Below are positions 1 to 6,147 of a stretch of DNA of 21,278 bases, piece by piece. The DNA is taken from NCBI GenBank assembly GCA_964590075.1, contig CAZPXS010000011.1, positions 1 through 21,278 on the forward strand, written 5' to 3'. Within the stretch, counting starts at the first letter, position 1, and every line of letters begins with the position of its first letter. The position numbers and the translations under genes were made by a program. The stretch is from JAGDVO01 sp964590075 [NCBI: uncultured Aquificales bacterium] (GTDB lineage Bacteria; Thermosulfidibacterota; Thermosulfidibacteria; Thermosulfidibacterales). A model generated the notes under the pieces. That model saw nothing but the letters and a program-made list of their open reading frames with translations. It did not search any database and was not told the DNA's origin.

Positions 1-54
1 AATAGATTTACCCAAAAGGACATTAAATTAAAAACTGGTTTCATAGACCTTTAA
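1..54 (+). CDS. 3' end of an upstream gene, possibly AhbA/NirD-like (partial)
   Basis: Frame 1 is open from the window edge to a TAA at 52-54 and encodes 17 residues ending in IKLKTGFIDL. First-half AsnC/Lrp-type siroheme decarboxylase subunits (AhbA/NirD) commonly end in a short strand of this kind (aromatic or hydrophobic-K-x-x-x-G-F), and the next gene is an AhbB/NirL-like protein, so a NirD-like identity is a reasonable inference. Seventeen residues are too few for certainty. The following domain begins in another frame with no usual start codon, so this may be the first half of a NirDL-type fusion. Confidence 0.4.
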   Translation, partial: NRFTQKDIKLKTGFIDL

Positions 55-95
55 CTGAGGAAGAAAAACTCATAGTAAGAATTACGCAGGAAGAT

Positions 96-539
96 ATGCC
101 CTTGGTAAGCAGGCCCTTCCGTGAGTATGCTAAAAGGCTCAATATGAAAGAAGAAGACCTTATTGAAAAGCTATTGGAGTTTAAAAGTAGGGGTATTTTA
201 AGGAGAATAAGCGCCATTCTTTATCACAGAAGGGTAGGCTTTACAGCCAACGCAATGACAGTTTGGAAGGTCAAAGAAGATATGATAGAAGAAGTAGGCA
301 GGTTTTTGGCAAGCTTTAAAAGCGTATCCCATTGCTATGAGAGGTCCGGCTGGGATTATAACCTGTTTGCCATGATACATGGAAAAGAAAAAGAGGAAGT
401 CAAAAACCTTGTAAAAGGCATAGGTCAAGAAATTGGCCTAAAGGACTATGCCCTCCTTTTCTCTACAAGAGAATTCAAAAAGAGAAGGATAAGCTACTTC
501 TCAGAAGACTTTTACAGATGGTATGAGGAGATGGCTTAG
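96..539 (+). CDS. AsnC/Lrp-family siroheme decarboxylase subunit (AhbB/NirL-like)
   Basis: The product resembles the AsnC-like proteins AhbA/AhbB and NirD/L/G/H, which decarboxylate siroheme to 12,18-didecarboxysiroheme, the shared precursor of haem d1 and of haem made by the siroheme route. The N-terminal winged-helix-like part carries PLVSRPF near residue 2 and RGILRRISAILYHRR at about residue 33, the typical 'GxIRRIGAxxxHRxxG' stretch. An effector-type alpha/beta domain with SGWDYNLFAMIHG follows, and the C-terminus is STREFKKRRISYF. The first ATG (96) truncates helix 1: the in-frame codons before it (51-95) read LTEEEKLIVRITQED, which belongs to the domain, yet there is no ATG, GTG or TTG there before the stop at 24-26. 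The real product therefore starts at a non-canonical codon or is joined to the preceding ORF. The stop abuts the next ATG. Confidence 0.75.
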   Translation: MPLVSRPFREYAKRLNMKEEDLIEKLLEFKSRGILRRISAILYHRRVGFTANAMTVWKVKEDMIEEVGRFLASFKSVSHCYERSGWDYNLFAMIHGKEKEEVKNLVKGIGQEIGLKDYALLFSTREFKKRRISYFSEDFYRWYEEMA

Positions 540-1217
540 ATGAACATAGGTGGTTTTCAAAGCTTTACCTTAATAGACTATCCCAACAGGATGGCCTGTA
601 TAGTTTTTACTCAAGGATGCGATTTTAGGTGTCCCTACTGTCAAAATCCTGAGCTTGTTCTAAGCAAAGCTAAAAATATCCCTCAGGAGGAGATAATTTC
701 TTTCCTTTGGAAAAGAAGGGGAATGTTGGAGGGTGTGGTCATAAGCGGTGGAGAACCAACTATTCAAAGGGATTTAGAAGGTTTTGTAAAAAGGGTAAAG
801 GATATGGGCTACCTTGTAAAGTTGGACACCAACGGTCACAACCCACAGGCTCTTGAAAGAATAATAGACCTTTTGGATTATGTGGCCATGGACGTAAAGG
901 CACCCCTTTATAAGTATGAAGAGGTGGTAAGGGCAAAGGTGGATGTGAAAAGAATAGAAGAGAGTATAAGGTTTATAATGGAGAGGGCAAAAGATTATGA
1001 GTTTAGGACCACTGTGGTGAAGGAGCTTCTTTCAGAAGAAGACCTTCTTCAGATTGGAAGTCTTATAAAAGGAGCAAAAAGGTATTATCTTCAGAGGTTC
1101 AACCCAAGAAAAACCTTAGACCCAAGCTACAGGTGGAAAACCACCTACACAGAAGAGGAGCTAAAGAACTTGGCCCTTAGGCTAAAGGAGTATGTCAAGG
1201 AGTGTTATGTAAGGTAG
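540..1217 (+). CDS. Radical SAM activase, NrdG-like (anaerobic ribonucleotide reductase activating protein family)
   Basis: This 225-residue radical SAM protein has the cluster motif CDFRCPYC (Cys27, Cys31, Cys34; CxxxCxxC), the GGEP motif (VISGGEPT, about residue 69) that contacts SAM, and later strands with KLDTNG and AMDVKAPL. Length and the opening GGFQSFTLIDYPNRMACIVF match the NrdG2-type activases, which generate the glycyl radical of class III ribonucleotide reductase. It starts on the base after the stop of the siroheme decarboxylase-like gene, so the two are probably translationally coupled. No NrdD is visible nearby. An alternative is a radical SAM enzyme working on a tetrapyrrole, but nothing in the sequence favours this apart from position. 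Its 3' end overlaps the convergent SUMT gene by 23 bases. Confidence 0.75.
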   Translation: MNIGGFQSFTLIDYPNRMACIVFTQGCDFRCPYCQNPELVLSKAKNIPQEEIISFLWKRRGMLEGVVISGGEPTIQRDLEGFVKRVKDMGYLVKLDTNGHNPQALERIIDLLDYVAMDVKAPLYKYEEVVRAKVDVKRIEESIRFIMERAKDYEFRTTVVKELLSEEDLLQIGSLIKGAKRYYLQRFNPRKTLDPSYRWKTTYTEEELKNLALRLKEYVKECYVR

Positions 1218-1947
1218 CCTCATACCAAGAGAGATTTTCTCTTAGCCTTACTACACTTCCCACCACCATGATGGCAGGAGGGTTTACCTCAGGCGGGTTT
1301 GTGGAAAGCTCATAAAGGTCTGTAAGTATAACCTTCTGCTTCTCTGTGGTCCCATTCTCTATAAAGGCCACAGGCTCCTTTGGGTCCCTCCCTACCTCTA
1401 TAAGCCTTTTGGCTATCTCTTTTCTTCTTGATACTCCCATGAGAACTATCAAGGTGTTTATCCCTTTTAGACTCTCCCAATCTATGCTTGATTTTTCCTT
1501 TCTTGGGTCCTCATGTCCTGTTATTACGGCAAAGGATGAGGATATACCCCTGAAGGTTATTGGTATGCCAGCGTAGGCTGGCACTGAATAAAAGGAGCTC
1601 ACTCCCGGGACTATCTCAAACTCTATGCTATGCTCTGCCAAAAATAGCGCCTCTTCTCCTCCCCTTCCAAAGATGAATGGGTCTCCTCCTTTTAGTCTTA
1701 CCACCACTTCCCTTGTGTGGGCATACCTTAGCAAAAGCTCGTTTATCTTCTCCTGCTCTATTGTGTGTTTTCCATCTTCTTTTCCTACATAGACCAGCTC
1801 ACAGTCTGGCTTGGCAAAAAGAAGTATCTCTTGGTTTATGAGCCTGTCGTAGAGGATAACCTCTGCGGACTTTATTAGCCTCAAAGCCTTAAGCGTTAAA
1901 AGCTCTGGGTCTCCCGGTCCTGCGCCTACAAGGTATACTTTACCCAT
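1195..1947 (-). CDS. cobA: Uroporphyrinogen-III C-methyltransferase (SUMT; CobA/NirE)
   Basis: The enzyme methylates uroporphyrinogen III at C2 and C7 with SAM to give precorrin-2, the entry to siroheme and haem d1. The sequence is a classic SUMT: VGAGPGDPELLTLKA at the N-terminus, VVRLKGGDPFIFGRGGEE (the GGDPxxxGRGGEE motif), VPGVSSFYSVPAYAGIP, and near the C-terminus PAIMVVGSVV. The 250-residue length fits single-domain SUMT without the CysG dehydrogenase/ferrochelatase part. I chose the ATG at 1947 because an AGGAGGTG ribosome site lies just upstream and the family starts there; a longer reading frame to 1971 adds only non-conserved residues. It follows nirF by 10 bases, so it most likely serves haem d1 synthesis (the NirE role). 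Confidence 0.93.
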   Translation of the reverse strand: MGKVYLVGAGPGDPELLTLKALRLIKSAEVILYDRLINQEILLFAKPDCELVYVGKEDGKHTIEQEKINELLLRYAHTREVVVRLKGGDPFIFGRGGEEALFLAEHSIEFEIVPGVSSFYSVPAYAGIPITFRGISSSFAVITGHEDPRKEKSSIDWESLKGINTLIVLMGVSRRKEIAKRLIEVGRDPKEPVAFIENGTTEKQKVILTDLYELSTNPPEVNPPAIMVVGSVVRLRENLSWYEATLHNTP

Positions 1948-1957
1948 GGCACACCTC

Positions 1958-2992
1958 CTATGGCAAAACAAAAATGCCCGATGGGTTTGGAATATCCACT
2001 TCTTGAATAGGCTTTAGGTCTGGAATGTTCAAAATCTTTAGCTTAGAATCAAAGTAGGAAGAGACATATAGCCTTTTGCCATCCTTGGAAAAGCGCATAT
2101 GCATTATCCTTTTGCCCGCCTGCACCTCCCTTATCACCTTCCTTTTTGCCACATCCACAAGGGCTATATAGTCTTCCCTATCACCGCTGAAGTTGACGGC
2201 CAAAAGCCTTTTATCGGGAGAAGCCACTACAAATACTGGAAGGCCGGGAAGGCTTATACTTCCTTCCAGCCTTAGTTCTTTTAAGTTCAAGATATATAGC
2301 TTCCTTTCTCCCACCGCCGGCACATAGGCCATTCCATCCACCACACCCCATGTGCCGAAGTGAGGTATCTTAAAAACAGCTTCTTCGTTAGAACTTAAAG
2401 CTATCTTCTTGTATTCTCCTCTCCTTAGGTCTAAGATGCCAAGAGACGGCTCTCCAAAGAAGCCCACAAGGTATTTATCCTCGTAGAGCAATGCATCAAA
2501 GGGCATCTTTCCAACATCCTTTAACCTTTTTATCTTTTCTCCCTCCACAACCCACACCTCATCCCTGTCCATGAGAGCAAATACAAAGCCAGAAGTGTAA
2601 GCCTTTATACCTACATTCCTTGAACCTGTTTTTATGGTTTTAACAAGGTTTAGGTCCATATCCAATAGCACCACACTATCTGGGTCATAGTTGGCTACAA
2701 GCACATACTCTTTAAAGAAGTCAAGGCCTATACCGCTGTTGCCCACCTTTACCTTTTTGATAAGTCTGTCCTCCCTTGGGTCTATCTTTGAAAGGAAGCC
2801 ATCCCTACTTATCACGTAGGCAAAGCCATTGTAAAACTTCACCGTTGCATGGTTTAGATTCCCAAGCCCTCCTATTTCACCCCGTAGCCTCCCCTCCTCT
2901 ATAACCGCCAACGACCCTCTTTCCCTTTCTACCACATAGAGCTTCTCACAGAAGGCAAAGATTGGCAGGAGCAAAAACACTATAAGTAGCAT
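1958..2992 (-). CDS. nirF: NirF-like haem d1 biosynthesis protein
   Basis: NirF is a seven/eight-bladed propeller related to the d1 domain of nitrite reductase and acts late in haem d1 formation outside the cytoplasm. The N-terminus, MLLIVFLLLPIFAFC, is a Sec-type signal sequence; Cys15 could be lipidated but the lipobox is poor. Repeated propeller blades follow, with family-like segments such as NLNHATVKFYNGFAYVISRD (His48 is in the place of the catalytic His of NirF), GNSGIGLDFF, IPHFGTWGVVDGMAYVPAVG and GKRIMHMRFSKDGKRLYVSS. There is no CxxCH motif, which separates it from NirN. I chose the ATG at 2992 because GGAGGAGG precedes it and the signal peptide starts there; it overlaps the end of nirJ by 13 bases. 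Length 344 residues. Confidence 0.85.
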   Translation of the reverse strand: MLLIVFLLLPIFAFCEKLYVVERERGSLAVIEEGRLRGEIGGLGNLNHATVKFYNGFAYVISRDGFLSKIDPREDRLIKKVKVGNSGIGLDFFKEYVLVANYDPDSVVLLDMDLNLVKTIKTGSRNVGIKAYTSGFVFALMDRDEVWVVEGEKIKRLKDVGKMPFDALLYEDKYLVGFFGEPSLGILDLRRGEYKKIALSSNEEAVFKIPHFGTWGVVDGMAYVPAVGERKLYILNLKELRLEGSISLPGLPVFVVASPDKRLLAVNFSGDREDYIALVDVAKRKVIREVQAGKRIMHMRFSKDGKRLYVSSYFDSKLKILNIPDLKPIQEVDIPNPSGIFVLP

Positions 2993-4068
2993 GCTGGGTC
3001 CTCCTCCCTGTAGTCGCCAAAGACCGCATAGGCCCTTGCCCTTGAGTTTCCGTTGCATATGTCTATGTATTTACATCCTCCGCACCTTCCCTTTAGCCTC
3101 CTTGGCCTCTCTCTTAGAAAGCTAAGTAGTCCATTACCCTGCCATATCTTCACAAGGTCCTCATCCCTCACATTGCCTACGCTGTGGAAGAAGAAGGGGT
3201 CTGGCTTTACACTTCCAAGGTGGTCTATGTTTATGAGCCTCACGCCCGCCTGGTTTCCTCCCCAAAGCACAAGCCTTTCATAAAGCCTGTCAGATAGGTC
3301 TGCATACCTTTTAGAAAACTCTTCATATAGAAGGACCGCATCCGCCTCGTTGTTTCCAGTGACTATGTCTACGGGGATTCCCCTTTCCACATATTCAAAA
3401 GCTTTGTCAATTATAAACTTGACAACCTTTCTGTACTCTTTCTTTTCCAAGTCCGTTAGCCTTTTGGCCCTTCCAGAATAGACAAGGTGGGAGATGTAAA
3501 TCTTGGGAATTCCTTCCCTTTCTACAAGGTTGAATATAAAAGGCAGGCTTTTAACCGTTTGTGGAGTGAGGGTAAAACGCAATCCAACCCTTATGCCCTC
3601 CTCAAGGCATAGCTTTATAGCCTTAAGAGACTCTTCAAAGGCGCCTCTCTTGCCCCTAAAGAGGTCATGGACCTGTGGCTCTCCGTCTATGCTTATCCCA
3701 ACATAATCAAAATGCTCTTTTATATCCCTTATAAACTCTCTAACAAGTAGGCCGTTGGTGGAAAGGTAGGTCCTTATGCCTTGTTCTTTTAAAAGTCTTG
3801 CTATATGAAAGAGGTCTTCCCTTAGCAAGGGCTCACCACCGGAGAGGATGGCGAACTTTACCTTGATATGGGGTAGTCTCTTTGCAAGGCTTGTAGCCTC
3901 TTCTGAGGTAAGCTCATAGGACCTTATGTCCTTTGCAGAGGAATAGCAGTGCTTGCAGTAGAGGTTGCATCTGTTGGTGAGGTTCCATATGAGTATAACA
4001 CTGTCTCCAAAGGCTTTTGCCTCTTTACCTTCCAACACTTCCCTTAAGTACTCCGTCATCCTAAGCAT
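2980..4068 (-). CDS. nirJ: Haem d1 biosynthesis radical SAM protein NirJ
   Basis: NirJ acts on didecarboxysiroheme, removing the propionates on rings A and B on the way to haem d1. The 362-residue product has the radical SAM motif CNLYCKHC (Cys34, 38, 41), LSGGEPLLRED, STNGLLV and GISIDGEPQVHD. A SPASM/twitch-type C-terminal region carries further cysteines (CGGCKYIDIC followed by a last Cys in DPACYL) that would hold an auxiliary Fe-S cluster. The stretch LVLWGGNQAGVRLINIDHLG is typical of NirJ and its AhbD relatives. I chose the ATG at 4068 because a GGAG site lies 8 bases upstream and it overlaps the preceding stop by 8 bases; a longer frame to 4128 adds unconserved residues. Its position between a V4R protein and nirF fits the d1 pathway. 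Confidence 0.92.
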   Translation of the reverse strand: MLRMTEYLREVLEGKEAKAFGDSVILIWNLTNRCNLYCKHCYSSAKDIRSYELTSEEATSLAKRLPHIKVKFAILSGGEPLLREDLFHIARLLKEQGIRTYLSTNGLLVREFIRDIKEHFDYVGISIDGEPQVHDLFRGKRGAFEESLKAIKLCLEEGIRVGLRFTLTPQTVKSLPFIFNLVEREGIPKIYISHLVYSGRAKRLTDLEKKEYRKVVKFIIDKAFEYVERGIPVDIVTGNNEADAVLLYEEFSKRYADLSDRLYERLVLWGGNQAGVRLINIDHLGSVKPDPFFFHSVGNVRDEDLVKIWQGNGLLSFLRERPRRLKGRCGGCKYIDICNGNSRARAYAVFGDYREEDPACYL

Positions 4069-4549
4069 AGTTGAGCTCCACCACCACTTCGCATACGTTG
4101 TCTCCATGGGCGTTGCGCTTGCTTTCATAAACCCTTACCCTTTTGCTTAGGTAGCTTTCCACTATTCCAGCCACAAAACCAGCCTCAAAGTGGCATATCT
4201 TCTTCCCTATGTTTGGCATGCCGGAGCATGTAATACACTCATCAAGAGCTACCACGATCCTCTCCTCACTCCTTTCAATTGGTATTAAGAGGCCCACTCG
4301 TAGGTCTTTGACAAAGTCCGCCACATTCATGATGTATTTGTCTAAATCCTCATGTCTTAGCCTTTTGCCCACCTCTTTCCCAAACTCTCTTCCTGCATTC
4401 TGCACAAGGGTTATAGCACCCCTATGGCCTACCGTATCCTCCAGATAAATGCCCGTGAATACCCTAAAGGCTCTAAACACCAACACTGGCACGTCCTCAC
4501 CAAGATGGGGCCTTCTTATCTGAGATATGCTTTCAATCCATCCAGCCAT
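4061..4549 (-). CDS. V4R-domain (4-vinyl reductase-like) protein within the haem d1 gene set
   Basis: The 162-residue protein ends in a V4R domain: ICHFEAGFVAGIVESYLS followed by VRVYESKRNAHGDNVCEVVVEL, the usual 'fExGFlaGile...v.V.E..C.a.Gd..C.f.V' pattern, with Cys residues in DECITCSGMP and DNVCEV. The N-terminal half (FRAFRVFTGIYLEDTVGHRG to NAGREFGKEVG) also fits the family. V4R domains bind small hydrophobic ligands and are known from BchJ, linked to (bacterio)chlorophyll vinyl reduction. A tetrapyrrole-handling role here is inferred from position: it overlaps the upstream cytochrome gene by 17 bases and nirJ by 8, so it is part of the same transcript. The start is supported by GGAGG nine bases upstream. 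No signal peptide, so cytoplasmic. It is not one of the classical nir genes. Confidence 0.8.
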   Translation of the reverse strand: MAGWIESISQIRRPHLGEDVPVLVFRAFRVFTGIYLEDTVGHRGAITLVQNAGREFGKEVGKRLRHEDLDKYIMNVADFVKDLRVGLLIPIERSEERIVVALDECITCSGMPNIGKKICHFEAGFVAGIVESYLSKRVRVYESKRNAHGDNVCEVVVELNYA

Positions 4550-4775
4550 CTTTTAACGCCTCCATAAAGCTTATGAGGGCCTTTAGCTCCTCCTCTCTTA
4601 GTTCTATGCGTGGCATGGCATTCCTTGAATATCCCAAGAGCTTATAAGTACTCTTTGGGTCAAGTATCTGGGCCATTATGAGGGCCTTATCCCTTTTCTG
4701 GGCAGACCATTTTAGCGGGGGTCCAAAGGCTTGCTCTGTGGTATGGTGGCATCCCCAACACTTTTCCATAAACAC
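4533..4775 (-). CDS. Small cytochrome c domain (NirC-like), probably the C-terminal domain of the NirN-like protein
   Basis: The open frame encodes a class I cytochrome c domain with haem motif CWGCH, a GPPLKW segment, and YSRNAMPRIELREEELKALISFM, which supplies the Met ligand and closing helix. As an isolated gene it starts at GTG (4775) only five residues before the haem motif, with no signal peptide and no helix 1, so it could not be exported. The frame is open further upstream and reads FEASQLGYQVFMEK before the motif, the expected first helix, and continues to the 7-T run at 4824-4818 where the NirN-like ORF ends. One T fewer would fuse the two. NirC, a small haem c protein, is the usual partner of NirN/NirS maturation. 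Treat this entry as a fragment of a larger product. Confidence 0.7.
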   Translation of the reverse strand: MFMEKCWGCHHTTEQAFGPPLKWSAQKRDKALIMAQILDPKSTYKLLGYSRNAMPRIELREEELKALISFMEALKDGWMD

Positions 4776-4815
4776 CTGATAACCAAGCTGGGAAGCTTCA
4801 AAGATTCTACTCTTG

Positions 4816-6147
4816 TTAAAAAAAGTTATACTTTCCAGCGGGGGAGCTGGCGGGGTATTCTTTTAGCTTTTTGAGGCTCACTCCATCATAAACTACCAAA
4901 GCACCTTCAAGGCTCACGTAAGCAAGCCTGCCATCTGCAGAAAACTCTGTATGTGTAGCCCTTTTGCCTTCTGCGGGCCTTATTCTTATTAGCTCTAAGC
5001 TTCTTTTGTCCAAAAGGGCCAAGGTGTCCGAGGATTCATCCACCCATACATAGGGCGTGCCGTAGTTGCTCCTTGCCAAAAAGCCATGACCCTTGAGGGG
5101 GATGTCCTTTACATGTTCCCATTTATAGGCCTTCCATACGGATAGAAGGGGCTTTCCAAGGAGTGGAGTGGCAAAGTAAAACTCGCCCTTTGAGTACCAA
5201 AAGTAGGAGGAGGCAAGATGGGGAAGGCCAAGGGCCTTTAGCTCCTTCACAAGCTTTAGGTCCTTCAAAGAGTATATCCTTAGGCCCTCCCTTGTGCTAC
5301 CTATAAGGTACTCTTCAAGGGGGTCTATGGTAAAGTCTTCCAAGGTGGTATCAAGACTTTTATAGGTTATTTTCTCATTTTTATCCAAAAGGCCCACATA
5401 GGGCCTGTCCCTGAAGGTAAAGATAAAGCCTTCGCCATTGCGAAGCTCATAAACTGCGTTTATCTTGCCTTTTACCTCTTTTATCTGTATAAGTCTTAGG
5501 TCCTTGTCAAAAAAGACCAGGGAGGGAGGAAGCCAGCAAGAGGCTACAAGAACTTTCCCATCAGAAGAGAGAGCTATGTTCCTCAGGTATATACAGGCTC
5601 TTACCTTTTTTATCTCTCCCTTCTCCGGCGAGTACTTGCTTATCCATCCACTTCTTGACGGTATGTAAACTTCTCCATCCTTAGAAAACTTTACCCCACC
5701 ATGCACGTAAGATACAGGGACCTTGCTGAGGACCTCCAAGCCCTCCATCACCCAAAGGAGACCTTTCCCCCTCTCCACCATTACAGTAAGGCCCCTCAGG
5801 TTGTTTATCCTTACCTTTTCCACATGAGATAGGCTTTGGCTCTTCTCTATGTCTTCTCTGCTCCACCTTAACTTATTTTCATCCACAGGCCCTTTTATAA
5901 ACTCAACTATGGCCCTTATCTCATCTTCTTTTAGATGCTCAAAGCTTGGCATACCAATGGTGCCTTTTTTTATCACCTCGTATATCCTTTCTTCAGACCT
6001 TGGTATAAAAAAGGGGGGAAAGAGGGGAGGTGCACCCTTCCCAAGCCTGTCTTCACCATGACAGGAAGAACAATGTTTTTGATAAAGCCCCTCCCCTACT
6101 CCAAAGGAGAGGGAAAGTAGGAGTAGGGAGAGCAGTAGGTATCTCAT
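4816..6147 (-). CDS. nirN: NirN-like cytochrome (c-d1 domains), last step of haem d1 synthesis
   Basis: NirN oxidises dihydro-haem d1 to haem d1 in the periplasm. The 443-residue ORF has a Sec signal (MRYLLLSLLLLSLSFGVGEG), a class I cytochrome domain with CSSCH (Cys26, Cys29, His30) and Met66 in GTIGMPSF, then a d1-type propeller: YVHGGVKFSKDG (His149, proximal d1 ligand position), ASCWLPPSLVFFD, GHGFLARSNYGTPYVWVDE and KRATHTEFSADGRLAYVS. It is NirN-like rather than NirS because the second half lacks the double-His and FLHDGGWD elements of NirS. The start ATG overlaps the nirS stop (TGATG). The ORF ends in GKYNFF at a TAA created on a 7-T run; d1 domains normally read GKFNVYNT here, and the alternate frame gives GKYNFFNK and then a cytochrome c domain, so the stop is probably not the end of the native protein. 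Confidence 0.85.
   Translation of the reverse strand: MRYLLLSLLLLSLSFGVGEGLYQKHCSSCHGEDRLGKGAPPLFPPFFIPRSEERIYEVIKKGTIGMPSFEHLKEDEIRAIVEFIKGPVDENKLRWSREDIEKSQSLSHVEKVRINNLRGLTVMVERGKGLLWVMEGLEVLSKVPVSYVHGGVKFSKDGEVYIPSRSGWISKYSPEKGEIKKVRACIYLRNIALSSDGKVLVASCWLPPSLVFFDKDLRLIQIKEVKGKINAVYELRNGEGFIFTFRDRPYVGLLDKNEKITYKSLDTTLEDFTIDPLEEYLIGSTREGLRIYSLKDLKLVKELKALGLPHLASSYFWYSKGEFYFATPLLGKPLLSVWKAYKWEHVKDIPLKGHGFLARSNYGTPYVWVDESSDTLALLDKRSLELIRIRPAEGKRATHTEFSADGRLAYVSLEGALVVYDGVSLKKLKEYPASSPAGKYNFF
4818..4824 (-). other. Seven-T homopolymer at the nirN / cytochrome c frame junction
   Basis: The coding strand reads AAC TTT TTT TAA: the stop of the NirN-like ORF uses the last T of a 7-T run. With six Ts the frame would read AAC TTT TTT AAC AAG and continue into the haem c domain without a break. 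Candidate slippage site or homopolymer length error. Confidence 0.6.
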
